64,000 bases of DNA from DASRQK01 sp040392005 (GTDB lineage Bacteria > Bacteroidota > Bacteroidia > Sphingobacteriales > Sphingobacteriaceae), in the NCBI GenBank assembly GCA_040392005.1, contig JBEBWT010000001.1:1-64000 (forward strand), in the 5' to 3' direction. Of the stretch, positions 31,543-40,713 are shown one piece after another (within the stretch, counting starts at the first letter, position 1; the number at the start of each line of letters is the position of its first letter). The notes below the pieces were generated by a model that was given only the letters and a program-made list of their open reading frames with translations, was not told where the DNA came from and made no database searches. The translations under genes were made by a program, and so were the position numbers.

Positions 31543-34053
31543 TTATTCATCCCTCAATGAATCCACCGGATTGACCATTGCGGCCCTGATGGCCTGCCAA
31601 CTGACCGTGGCAAAGGCGATCAGCACAGCGCTTATTCCGGCCAGAGCGAACATCCACCACTGGATATCAATGCGGTAGGCAAAATCTGCCAACCAATTGT
31701 TCATCGCCCACCAGGCAATCGGTGAGGCGATGACAATGGCCAAACACACAAGTAATAAAAAATCCTTTGAAAGCATGGTGACCAGGCCGGATACCGAAGC
31801 GCCCAGCACCTTGCGGATACCGATTTCTTTGGTGCGCTGATGGGATACAAAGGTACTGATCCCGAATATACCCATGATCGCAATGGAGATGGCGATCATG
31901 GTCAGCAAGGAGACCAGACGGTCAATGCGGTCATATTTGTTCAATAGCTTTCCGAAATCGTCTTTCAGCCAGGAATAACGCATGGGGCCGCTGCTGTCAA
32001 TGTCTTTCCAGATTACATCAATTTTTTCCAGGGCAGCCTGCGCAGCAAATCCATCCCTGAACCGTATCAGCAATTGCCTCCGCCCGCTGGTCATGCCGGG
32101 CTGCGTACCGATGACATAGACTTCCGGATCAATGGCCTGCTGATAGCCAGCAAGGTGATTGTCCCGGACGACTCCGACAATATGGTAGTCCATGCCGAGT
32201 GTACGGATATGCTCCCCGACCGGATTGACCAAACCCATGCGGCCCGCTGCAGTTTCATTGATGATGGCTGCATTGACCGTGTCCGTGGCATAATCCAGGG
32301 AAAAAGACCGGCCCTGGGCCATCTGGATGTCCAGCGCTTCGAAATATCCGGGGCCAACCCAATTGGCCCTGACGGATAGCGTGTCGCCTTCGGGTCCGAA
32401 CTTCGCAGGTTGCACCGCATGGGACCCCCGGCCCGGATAGAAGTGGGTGGTCGCCATGTTTTCCACTTCGGGCAGCGCGCGGAGTCTGTTCATCAGGCTT
32501 TCATGCTGCTCCAGATTGGCAAAAAAATCCAGGTCGATCCGGTCCCCATTGATCCGCAGTACCTGCTGGGTAGTAAATCCAGGATCATTGTTTTTCATAA
32601 AGGACAATTGGGAACGGATGATCACCAGCGAAGTAATGAAAATCATGGCCAGTACAAATTGCACCACGACCAGGGCATTGCGGATGCGGGAACCCTTCAG
32701 GCCCGCCTTCAGCTCGCCCTTGATGAGCTGCACCGGTCGGAAACGGCTCAGCAGGTAAGTCGGATAGAATCCGGTAAGGAGAGTCAGGATCAGGGTAATG
32801 CCCACCAATTGCACGATCAGCCGGACATTGGCAACCGGATAGAGATTGCTCCACATTTCCAGTTCCAACCCAAAATTTTTATTCAGGTACCGGATCAGGA
32901 AAAAACTGATCAGTAACGCGCCCAGTAAGGCGATGGCAATCTGTATAAAAGCGCTTGTAAGCGACAGTAAACGCAAATGTCCACGACTGGCCCCGACAAT
33001 TTTGCGCAGACCGGCATCTTTGGTCTGTATATTGCCGATGGCGATGGCCATATTGGTATAATTGATTGCAGCGAGTAAGAGTACCAGAACCCCAATCAGT
33101 GAAAACACCCAGACTGTAAATTCATTGTCCTTGCTGAGATCCAGCACCGGATGATTTTCGGGCGCATCCCGCCAGCCAATGCTTTTCGGCCGGAGATGGA
33201 TGTCTGCCACGGGTTCCAGGGAGAGATCAATGTTCCGGATGCTCATAAACTCTTCCAGCCAGGTCTCTGCTTCCTGTTCATTGGTGATACTCGCTTCCTT
33301 GGCTCCTTCCTTCTGTTGATAGGGATTTTTCTGTTGTCCCAATGCAAAATTATACACAAAGGCCTGCCTGGCTTTTTGCGACAACAGACGAAGATCTGTA
33401 TGCGGTTTGAGCAGCACATAATTGGTATAGACGCGGGCATTCCAATTGCTATGATCTATTTTAGCCGAAACGCAGACATCAAAATTCAGGTGGGAGGGTG
33501 CTGGTTTTTCAAAAACTCCGCTGATTGTGAAGGTCCGCTGATTGATTTCCAGCGTTTTCCCTATGGGATTCTCCGTGCCAAACCATTTTATGGCTGATTC
33601 CCGGCTCAATACCGCCTGATCAGGCTGATTCAGCGCGTGTTCGGGATGGCCGGCATAGAAAGGGTAGGGGAATACCCGGAAAAAATTGCTGTCGGCCATG
33701 ATCACCCGTTGGCTGTAAAATTCATAGTCCCCGATACTGACCAGGATTTCACCGGTTTCCCGGAACACTGTACTATATTCCACTTCGGGCAGCCGGGTCT
33801 GCATATCTGCCCCCAACGCTGCCGGCGAAAAAGGAGTCAGCTCCAGCTCATCACCCCACTGATCCTGGGTAATGATCCGGTAAACCCGATCCAGTTGATC
33901 ATCCCATCGATCGTAGCTGTTCTCCCTGTTGGTATAGATCAGTACTGTGACGAACACAGCCAGACCCAGTGCCAGCCCGAACATGCTCAGATAAGTGTAT
34001 TGGCGGTTTTTATGGATATTCCGCCAGGCAGTTTTGAAATAATTTCGGATCAT
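31543..34053 (-). CDS. ABC permease 6, two-domain MacB/FtsX type
   Basis: The longest of the ten at 836 residues, starting MIRNYFKTAWRNIHKNRQYTY. The first periplasmic domain has extra sequence around KEASITNEQEAETWLEEF. Half 1 contains AAINYTNMAIAIGNIQTKDA and GLRKIVGASRGHL, where DAGLRK replaces the usual EIGIRK. Half 2 is standard (KEIGIRKVLGASVSGLVTML), and it ends NPVDSLRDE. It follows permease 7 by 72 bp across a purine-rich (mRNA sense) spacer and has no dyads of its own. Confidence 0.92.
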   Translation of the reverse strand: MIRNYFKTAWRNIHKNRQYTYLSMFGLALGLAVFVTVLIYTNRENSYDRWDDQLDRVYRIITQDQWGDELELTPFSPAALGADMQTRLPEVEYSTVFRETGEILVSIGDYEFYSQRVIMADSNFFRVFPYPFYAGHPEHALNQPDQAVLSRESAIKWFGTENPIGKTLEINQRTFTISGVFEKPAPSHLNFDVCVSAKIDHSNWNARVYTNYVLLKPHTDLRLLSQKARQAFVYNFALGQQKNPYQQKEGAKEASITNEQEAETWLEEFMSIRNIDLSLEPVADIHLRPKSIGWRDAPENHPVLDLSKDNEFTVWVFSLIGVLVLLLAAINYTNMAIAIGNIQTKDAGLRKIVGASRGHLRLLSLTSAFIQIAIALLGALLISFFLIRYLNKNFGLELEMWSNLYPVANVRLIVQLVGITLILTLLTGFYPTYLLSRFRPVQLIKGELKAGLKGSRIRNALVVVQFVLAMIFITSLVIIRSQLSFMKNNDPGFTTQQVLRINGDRIDLDFFANLEQHESLMNRLRALPEVENMATTHFYPGRGSHAVQPAKFGPEGDTLSVRANWVGPGYFEALDIQMAQGRSFSLDYATDTVNAAIINETAAGRMGLVNPVGEHIRTLGMDYHIVGVVRDNHLAGYQQAIDPEVYVIGTQPGMTSGRRQLLIRFRDGFAAQAALEKIDVIWKDIDSSGPMRYSWLKDDFGKLLNKYDRIDRLVSLLTMIAISIAIMGIFGISTFVSHQRTKEIGIRKVLGASVSGLVTMLSKDFLLLVCLAIVIASPIAWWAMNNWLADFAYRIDIQWWMFALAGISAVLIAFATVSWQAIRAAMVNPVDSLRDE

Positions 34054-34125
34054 AATTTTGTCTTTATTCTTTACTCTTTTGTCCTTGCTCCTCTATCCTT
34101 ACTCCTTGCCCTTTCCTCCAACATA

Positions 34126-36573
34126 CTATTCGTCCCTTAGCGAATCCACCGGATTCGACACTGCCGCCCGGATCGCCTGATAGCTCACGGTGAGAAGGGC
34201 GATGGCTACTGCGGACAACCCCGCTGCAGCAAACATCCACCACTGGATTTCTATTCTGTATGCAAAGTCTTCCAACCATCTGTTCATCGCCCACCAGGCA
34301 AGCGGTGAGGCGATGGCTATGGCAATCAATAATAGTTTCACAAAGTCTTTGGATAGCAGTCCTACAATACCGGAAACCGTTGCCCCCAGTACCTTGCGAA
34401 TACCAATCTCCTTGGTACGCTGCTCGGCCATGAAGGCGGCCAGCGCAAACAGGCCCAGGCATGCAATTACAATCGCAAAACCGGCAAACACGGCGAACAC
34501 CTTGCCCAAACGTGTTTCAGCCGCGTACATTCTGCCAAAGCTATCATCAAGGAAAGAATACGTAAAGGGTTGGCCCGGGGCCATTTCTCTCCATTTGGAT
34601 TCGAGCAATCCGACCACTGCCTTCGTGTCCGCTGACTGAAAACGAAAAGAAATGAATCCTTGCGGCCGACTGCTCAAAAAAAGCATCACCGGACCGATGT
34701 CGGCCTTCAGCGACTCAAAATGAAAATTGTCCACAATGCCGATCACCGTTAGTATTTCCAGGTTATCACGATCGAATTCACGGTTTTCACCACCGAAAGT
34801 GGCGATTCGTTTGCCGATGGGATCGCCATCGAAATTGAAACTCCTTACAGCTGTTTCATTCAGGATAACGGCCGAGGAATCGGAGGGGAAGTCCAGTGAA
34901 AAATCCCTACCCTCTTTCATGGTCATGCCCAATGTGGTGATGTAATCGTGGTCCACAGACCAATTTTGTAGGCTCACCATATTTTCCTGTTGGCTCGGAT
35001 CCCTTCCTTCTACCCACCAGGGGTTGTCACTTCTCCAGGTATCGGATACAGGCAGGTACCCGCTGAATGTCCCACTCACAATCATACCGTGATTCAGAAT
35101 TTCATTTTTGTAAGCCAGGCGCTGGTCGCCCAATGTGTAGGCATCTTCTACCATAATCACCTGATCCTTATTGAAGCCTATCTTTTTGTTCTGGATATAA
35201 TTTAATTGGCTGAAAACCGCAATGGTGGCGATGATGAGGATGATGGAAACTGTAAATTGGAAAACAACAAGGGAGCTGCGGACAAATCCACTTCTCATAC
35301 CCAGCGATACCTGGCCTTTGAGTACGCTCACCGGTTTGAAAGCAGAAAGGAAAAAAGCGGGGTATATCCCGGCCAATAATCCAGTGAGGACAGCACCGAT
35401 CATCAAGATCCCGTAGAAAGAGACGCTGCTGAACGGAATGGAAAGGTTCCGCCCGGCCAAACCATTGAACAGGGGCAGGAGCAACCACGCGATTCCGATA
35501 GCGATCAGGAAAGCCAGCACACTCAATAAGGTGGATTCGGCAAGAAATTGACGGATTAAATGTAAACGGCCGGAACCCATCACTTTTCTTACACCTACTT
35601 CTTTCGCACGATTGGCCGAACGGGCGGTGGACAAATTCATAAAATTGATGCAAGCAATCAATAGGATGAATAGTGCAATTGCGACAAACATATACACATA
35701 GGTCATGCTAAAGCCTGGCTTAAACTCACCCGTCAGATTACTTTTCAAATGCACATCGGACAAGGGTTGAAGACTGTATTCAATCTTATTTCCACTTTCA
35801 TTAAACTTGTCCAATGTCACATCAATCACTTGTATAAGCTGGGGTTCGATATGGGTGGCAACCATTTGTGGCAACTTGGCGTTCAGAGCCCCGGCATCGG
35901 CACCCTCATGGAGCAGTAGGTAGGTTTGGAAATTATTGCTTAGCCAGAACGTTTCCTTGGCTTCTGGTAAACCTTCCGCAGCCAGGATAAAATCGAAATC
36001 GAAATGACTGTTTGCAGGCATGTTTTCATAAACACCTGTGATTTTGAAATTCGATTGGTTGTCGAGGATAAGTGTTTGCCCCAAGGCATTTTCCCCCGGA
36101 AAAAACTTTTTGGCCGTACGCTCACTGACCGCCATGGTATTGGGCGCATCCAAAATTCCTTCGGGGTTGCCCTCCAGCAACGGTGCGGTAAAAATGTTGA
36201 AGAATTCCTTACCTGCCCAGACCACATTTTGCTCTTTCATGTTTTCCGTTTCCCTTTTCACGAGGTATGACCCGTGCTGGCGGAAATGCACCGCTGCGGC
36301 CACCTCGGGAAATTCTTCCTGCAATGCGGCAGCCAACGGCGCAGGAGTAAAGAGCATGTTCATATGATTGCCCCCGAAAATAATTTCGCTTTTTATCCGA
36401 TAAATACGGTGCGCATGCTCATGGTGTCTGTCATAGCTCAGTTCGTTGACCACAAAAAGCGCAATGATGATGCATACAGCCACTCCAACCGATAATCCGA
36501 AAATGTTGATAAGCGCATAAAATTTGTGTTTCCCCAAATTGCGCAAGGCGGTTTTAAAGTAGTTCCGGATCAT
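34126..36573 (-). CDS. ABC permease 7, two-domain MacB/FtsX type
   Basis: The 815-residue permease starts MIRNYFKTALRNLGKHKFYAL. Half 1 shows ACINFMNLSTARSANRAKEV and GVRKVMGSGRLHL. Half 2 shows KEIGIRKVLGATVSGIVGLL, and it ends NPVDSLRDE. It is the first gene of the 7-6(-vestige) operon. Upstream is a leader of about 96 nt with a hairpin and a five-codon upstream ORF, then a sigma-54-type promoter and dyads E. Confidence 0.92.
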   Translation of the reverse strand: MIRNYFKTALRNLGKHKFYALINIFGLSVGVAVCIIIALFVVNELSYDRHHEHAHRIYRIKSEIIFGGNHMNMLFTPAPLAAALQEEFPEVAAAVHFRQHGSYLVKRETENMKEQNVVWAGKEFFNIFTAPLLEGNPEGILDAPNTMAVSERTAKKFFPGENALGQTLILDNQSNFKITGVYENMPANSHFDFDFILAAEGLPEAKETFWLSNNFQTYLLLHEGADAGALNAKLPQMVATHIEPQLIQVIDVTLDKFNESGNKIEYSLQPLSDVHLKSNLTGEFKPGFSMTYVYMFVAIALFILLIACINFMNLSTARSANRAKEVGVRKVMGSGRLHLIRQFLAESTLLSVLAFLIAIGIAWLLLPLFNGLAGRNLSIPFSSVSFYGILMIGAVLTGLLAGIYPAFFLSAFKPVSVLKGQVSLGMRSGFVRSSLVVFQFTVSIILIIATIAVFSQLNYIQNKKIGFNKDQVIMVEDAYTLGDQRLAYKNEILNHGMIVSGTFSGYLPVSDTWRSDNPWWVEGRDPSQQENMVSLQNWSVDHDYITTLGMTMKEGRDFSLDFPSDSSAVILNETAVRSFNFDGDPIGKRIATFGGENREFDRDNLEILTVIGIVDNFHFESLKADIGPVMLFLSSRPQGFISFRFQSADTKAVVGLLESKWREMAPGQPFTYSFLDDSFGRMYAAETRLGKVFAVFAGFAIVIACLGLFALAAFMAEQRTKEIGIRKVLGATVSGIVGLLSKDFVKLLLIAIAIASPLAWWAMNRWLEDFAYRIEIQWWMFAAAGLSAVAIALLTVSYQAIRAAVSNPVDSLRDE

Positions 36574-36593
36574 AATTTTGGGTTTAATGTAAT

Positions 36594-36611
36594 TTATTTG
36601 GAATTATCCAT
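36594..36611 (-). other. Possible leader peptide MDNSK upstream of permease 7
   Basis: The minus strand reads ATG, four codons (Asp-Asn-Ser-Lys), then TAA, 20 bp before the permease 7 start. The same pentapeptide occurs at the same place before permease 8, with a synonymous Asn codon and a different stop codon. It sits in a 42-bp conserved block (36596-36637) that also contains a TATCT/AGATA hairpin. Translation is not shown. Confidence 0.35.
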
Positions 36612-36678
36612 ATTTTTTCGTATCTTAATGAGATAGGTTGTCCGGATTCCTGAAAGTCCGGTGATACCCGATCCAGGA

Positions 36679-36694
36679 TACCAAGAATCAGACC
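36679..36694 (-). promoter_or_regulatory. Candidate sigma-54 promoter of the permease 7-6 operon
   Basis: The minus strand reads GGTCTGATTCTTGGTA: GG and TTGG at -24/-12 spacing, 74 bp from the centre of dyads E, with a CTGATTTACA block upstream as at permeases 2 and 5 and GH43. Confidence 0.6.
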
Positions 36695-36749
36695 TTAAAT
36701 TTAATTATTTGTAAATCAGTTTTTTATACATTATGAGACAGCGGAATAT

Positions 36750-36786
36750 TGTCCGTTTCCGAACGGTCATTGTCCGATAACGGACA
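36750..36786 (-). promoter_or_regulatory. Tandem activator dyads E (UAS) for permeases 7-6
   Basis: Sites at 36750 (TGTCCGTTTCCGAACG) and 36771 (TGTCCGATAACGGACA), 21 bp apart. Confidence 0.7.
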
Positions 36787-36934
36787 ATCTGGTGATCGGA
36801 AATGATGAATTTCCGGAATTGGATGAAAGCGAGTACGGTAAAATCTGGATATTGATTTTTAAGGGGGGATGAGTTGGTTGATTGTAGTGTTATGAATTAT
36901 TGACCCGTAATCCTTAACTCAGGACCCGGCGCAT
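36787..36934. other. Remainder of the 396-bp intergenic region
   Basis: Between dyads E and the 19-bp repeats I see no gene, RNA or clear terminator. Together with 36574-36786 (leader, promoter, dyads) this accounts for the longest gene-free stretch of the window. Confidence 0.6.
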
Positions 36935-36972
36935 CATCAGTCAGCAAGACTTACATCAGTCAGCAAGCCTTA
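36935..36972. repeat. 19-bp tandem direct repeat at helicase 3' end
   Basis: CATCAGTCAGCAAGACTTA is followed directly by CATCAGTCAGCAAGCCTTA, with one mismatch. The second copy includes the helicase stop codon. No function is evident. Confidence 0.75.
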
Positions 36973-38280
36973 CCGCGAAATTTCTATTTTGATTTTTTTG
37001 CCTTTGATTTTCTCGTTGGCGATGCGCTTCACCACAGGTTCGATCTGCTCACGTTTTACGGCTGCGTACGCCGAATGATCCAGCACCTCGATCAGTCCGA
37101 GGTCTTCCTTCTCCAATTCGCCTTTTTTAAGTAATAAACCGACAATGTCCACCTTGTTTATCTTTTCTTTCTTTCCGGCACCGATGTACAGCGTTTGCCA
37201 GGGAGTAGGAGGGGGAATGACAGGGTTTTCAGGTAAGGTTTCCACTTCGGGGGATTCTGCTATACTGGATAGATAGGCCGGCTTTTCATCCGGTGCCAGC
37301 AGCAGATAGGACGTGCCGGTAGCGTGCATCCTGGCCGTACGCCCATTGCGGTGCAGGAAAGCATCCGCTGTATGCGGTAGCTGGTAGTGGATGATATGCT
37401 TGATTTCAGGGATATCCAGTCCACGGGAGGCCAGGTCAGTGGTCACCAATATCCGGTGACTGCCATTGCGGAACTTAAGCAGGGCGCGTTCCCGGTCATC
37501 CTGTTCCATTCCCCCGTGGAAAATATCATGGGTCAATCCCCTGTCCCAAAGCAGGTCACTGATGCGTTCTACCGCATCCCGATGATTGCAGAAAACCAGT
37601 GTAGGCTCTGCACTGATCTTACAGATCAGCGCAAACAGAGTGTTCAGTTTATCAGCAGCTTCTGTGAAGACGATCTTTTGCTCCAGGTTAGGTATGGATT
37701 CCACTCTCGTCAGGTAGTTTAGCAGCAGTGGTTGGGTAACACCGGTGAATGCGGGAATGTCATCCAGTTGTGTCGCCGAAGTCAGCACCCGTCTTTCAAG
37801 TGTTGGCAATTGCTTCATGATATAGGCGATATCTTCGTGGAAGCCAAATTCAAGCGATTTGTCAAATTCATCCAGAATCAAGGTGTGTATCGTGCCCGTA
37901 TCAAACGTTTTGCGGCGCAGGTGATGGGCAAGGCGGCCCGGTGTCCCGATCAATACGGCTGGTGGTTGCGATAAGTTGTTGATCTCCACAGCGACCGGAT
38001 GGCCGCCATAACAGCAATTCGCCTTAAAACCGCTGCCCATCGCTTTGAACACCTGTTCTATTTGCAGTGCAAGCTCCCGTGAGGGGACAATAATCAGCAC
38101 CTGGACCGTAGGTATATCTATTTTGAGCGTAGCGAGTAAAGGCAGCAAAAAAGCCAGTGTCTTTCCCGATCCGGTCGGTGAAAGGAGGATCAGATCCCTG
38201 TCTTTTGGTGTGTCCAGCGCAGCCTCCTGCATTTCGTTGAGTGCGTTTATTTTCAGATTATGGAGAGCTTGCTTTAACAT
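36970..38280 (-). CDS. DEAD-box RNA helicase with DbpA-like RNA-binding tail
   Basis: The 436-residue helicase carries Q-motif region MQEAAL, motif I SPTGSGKTLAF (about 34-44), Ia PSRELALQ, Ib TPGRLA, motif II as DEFD (LILDEFDKSLEFGFH), III TSAT, IV LVFCNHRD, V ATDLASRGLDI and VI HRNGRTARM. The last 70 residues (VDIVGLLLKKGELEKEDLGL onward) look like the DbpA RNA-binding domain, which targets 23S rRNA in DbpA. It is therefore probably a ribosome-assembly helicase. A paralogue with eroded motifs lies 50 bp upstream on the same strand. Confidence 0.92.
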   Translation of the reverse strand: MLKQALHNLKINALNEMQEAALDTPKDRDLILLSPTGSGKTLAFLLPLLATLKIDIPTVQVLIIVPSRELALQIEQVFKAMGSGFKANCCYGGHPVAVEINNLSQPPAVLIGTPGRLAHHLRRKTFDTGTIHTLILDEFDKSLEFGFHEDIAYIMKQLPTLERRVLTSATQLDDIPAFTGVTQPLLLNYLTRVESIPNLEQKIVFTEAADKLNTLFALICKISAEPTLVFCNHRDAVERISDLLWDRGLTHDIFHGGMEQDDRERALLKFRNGSHRILVTTDLASRGLDIPEIKHIIHYQLPHTADAFLHRNGRTARMHATGTSYLLLAPDEKPAYLSSIAESPEVETLPENPVIPPPTPWQTLYIGAGKKEKINKVDIVGLLLKKGELEKEDLGLIEVLDHSAYAAVKREQIEPVVKRIANEKIKGKKIKIEISR

Positions 38281-38330
38281 ATATGTGGATAACCGGATAT
38301 TAGGGTACCGTAAATTTAAAAATTAACACG

Positions 38331-39605
38331 TTATCTTTTCTTATTCTTCATAGTCATTTTGGCTTTTGTCCCGCCACCATAATTATATGTTTTGCTATTG
38401 CTTTCTTTCTTTTTATGGAAAGCTCCACCCTGCGATCCGTCCACTTCATTCTTTTCCTTTGGATCACTGGAAGGGCGATAGATAATCAGATCATCCGGTA
38501 GCGGTATGACCGGGATTCTCTTCCCCAAAGCCTGTTCTATTTTTTTGAGTTCAGGCAGCTCAATATCAGTTGCAAATGTGATAGCGATTGCTTCATTGTC
38601 CGTAGTCTTCAGGACATTTCGTACAAAATCGTTTTTGTCTTCAGGGATTTCAAAATGAAAGATAAAAGGAATCCCGCTTAAATCCATATTATCCCTGCTT
38701 TCATTGGCCACAATGAGTATCCGGCATTCAGCGCTCTGCCTGAAATCATGGATGTCATCCATACCCGAAGCATCATGAAATAAAGGGTGCAATACACCCA
38801 CTTCTCCTTTTTTAGCATGCAGGCTTTCGCTGAGCTTTTGTGCCGTCAGCCGGCTATTTACAAATACCGCTACTTTATCAAACACGTCTTTATCCTCCAG
38901 CAGCCTATTTAGCAGATTGATTTTTGTGGTGAAATTTGGCACTTGATACAACATCAGTTCATGAGTCTCCACCGGCATTTCTGCGAGCTCTTCTACCTCA
39001 ACAACCGCAGCAAAAGGCATAAAGTCATCGATCATCAAATGCAGTTTTTCATGTTCGACCGTGCTAAAGGCCAGATACTGGACCTTTCCACAGCTTTGTG
39101 CCAGCTCCCTGACCGTTGTTTGCATCCCCTGCTTTACGATTTCCTCCGCATCATCAATGATGAATGTCTGGATGCGATTCAGATTAAGCCCCAGTTTTAA
39201 ATACACCGCACGGGCCCTGGGAGGAGTGGCTACCACAATATCCACCCCGCGGACCAGGTCTTCGATCTCCTCTTCCATGCCTCCGCTGGTTTTCAGCCCC
39301 ATGATATGCAGGTTTTTATTCTGGCTGATGATCAGAAAGCGATCCACTATTTCAGTAATTCTCTCCTCATCCGGAGCTAAAATCAGGACTTTGGGTGCCT
39401 CATCCTGTGTATATTTCAAGCGCATCAGCACTCCCAGTACATAAGAAGTGGTCTTTCCGGCGCCTTCCGGTGCGATGCCGATCAAACTGTGCCCCCCGAT
39501 GATCCGGGAGAGCGCTCTTAACTGAAATTCCTTTGCTGTAATATACCCCAGGTCATTCATGTTTCCATGAAGACGTTTACTAAGCTTTAATTTATCTAAA
39601 GACAC
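38331..39605 (-). CDS. DEAD-box helicase-like protein with degenerate motifs
   Basis: The 424-residue protein keeps a two-RecA outline: YITAKEFQLRAL (Q-motif), GIAPEGAGKTTSYVLGVL (Walker A), LILAPDEERI, VVATPPRARAVYL (Ib), then IIDDAEEIV in place of DEAD and AFSTVEHE in place of SAT. In the second domain VAVFVNSRLTAQKLSESL is recognisable, but the motif V ATDLxxRGxD reads VANESRDNMDL. The motif VI HRxGRxGR arginines are missing. A basic, Gly-rich tail (YNYGGGTKAKMTMKNKKR) may bind RNA. It probably binds nucleotide but may not be an active helicase. Confidence 0.85.
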   Translation of the reverse strand: MSLDKLKLSKRLHGNMNDLGYITAKEFQLRALSRIIGGHSLIGIAPEGAGKTTSYVLGVLMRLKYTQDEAPKVLILAPDEERITEIVDRFLIISQNKNLHIMGLKTSGGMEEEIEDLVRGVDIVVATPPRARAVYLKLGLNLNRIQTFIIDDAEEIVKQGMQTTVRELAQSCGKVQYLAFSTVEHEKLHLMIDDFMPFAAVVEVEELAEMPVETHELMLYQVPNFTTKINLLNRLLEDKDVFDKVAVFVNSRLTAQKLSESLHAKKGEVGVLHPLFHDASGMDDIHDFRQSAECRILIVANESRDNMDLSGIPFIFHFEIPEDKNDFVRNVLKTTDNEAIAITFATDIELPELKKIEQALGKRIPVIPLPDDLIIYRPSSDPKEKNEVDGSQGGAFHKKKESNSKTYNYGGGTKAKMTMKNKKR

Positions 39606-39718
39606 GGTGCTGATGATTAAGCGATAAATGATGACAAAGTTAGCTAAATTCCATCATTTATGCCTTATTCATGTGTAGTTAGGGTGGGCACCCATTTGAA
39701 AGATGGACAGGCAATGCA

Positions 39719-40597
39719 TTACAACCGGGCGATTTCTTCTTCGGATAATCCTGTTGTTTCGGCAATCAGATCTGTGGGTAGGCCCTTTTTAAGCAGTTCC
39801 CGGGCGATGGCTCGTTTCCCCTCCAATATTCCATCCAGCATTCCTTCCTTTTTTCCGTCATTAAATGCGGTTGTCTTAATGCTGTACAGGTCCCATTTTT
39901 GTTTCAAACTGACATCGTAGGCCATTCTTTCCTCCTTGTTTAGTCTGCTGTAAGTAGCAATATCAAATACCTTTTCAAATATTGTCTTGCGTAAATATAC
40001 AGGTATTTTTTTTAATCGGGACATATTTTTGAGTACAAACAGCCATCGGTCGAGATCGGAGTTCAGCTCGTTCTCCTGTTTGTTGAATTTTGGGAGCTCG
40101 ATATAAACGTATCCCAGGCCATCGTAGAACACCTTTCCTGTGGTCCGCTCGCACAGACAGACATCGTGCAGGTACCGCGCATCGAGTGGGTCGGTAATGG
40201 TGAATCCATCCAGCAGCGCTACCAGATAGACCTCACTGATGGAATATCCCCAGACTGACCGCCTGCCTTTGGGAGCCTGGTTGGAGATCAACCGACTGGT
40301 ATAGAACAAGGCTCTTTTCTTGAAATTCTCCTGCCGGGTCCGCTGGACTTCTATGATGAATTTCTCACCATCCGCACCTGTGCAGACCAGATCAAAAATT
40401 GCCCCACCCTGGTCGGGTCCGTCCCCTAAACTCTCATTGCGTGCATACTCCAGATCGACGATCTGCTTGCGGCCAGCGAATACACCATTGAGAAAAGAGA
40501 TCAACAGGTCTTTGTTGGGTTCTTCGCCAAACAACTTTTTAAACCCGAAATCCGAGATCAGATCTATAAATGTCGTTTCCTGTAACTTTATTTCCAT
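39719..40597 (-). CDS. Rpn-family PD-(D/E)XK nuclease/transposase-like protein
   Basis: About 292 residues from MEIKLQETTFIDLISDFGFKKLFG, the standard opening of the Bacteroidota PDDEXK_2/Rpn family (an ATG at 40615 is also in frame). The nuclease core shows AIFDLVCTGADGEKFIIEVQRTRQ (Asp and Glu-x-Gln) and YTSRLISNQAPKG. The C-terminus LLKKGLPTDLIAETTGLSEE is a typical helical tail. The family is associated with recombination and genomic plasticity. It lies upstream of the two helicase genes and downstream of permease 8. Confidence 0.88.
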   Translation of the reverse strand: MEIKLQETTFIDLISDFGFKKLFGEEPNKDLLISFLNGVFAGRKQIVDLEYARNESLGDGPDQGGAIFDLVCTGADGEKFIIEVQRTRQENFKKRALFYTSRLISNQAPKGRRSVWGYSISEVYLVALLDGFTITDPLDARYLHDVCLCERTTGKVFYDGLGYVYIELPKFNKQENELNSDLDRWLFVLKNMSRLKKIPVYLRKTIFEKVFDIATYSRLNKEERMAYDVSLKQKWDLYSIKTTAFNDGKKEGMLDGILEGKRAIARELLKKGLPTDLIAETTGLSEEEIARL

Positions 40598-40713
40598 TTT
40601 CACTATATTTCCCAACTTTTGTAACTTATCGCCGGAACAAATATAGTAATTTTAATTAAAAGTTAAAAAATAATATTAAATTTATTAAATAAAATTCAGA
40701 AACACATAGAAAT

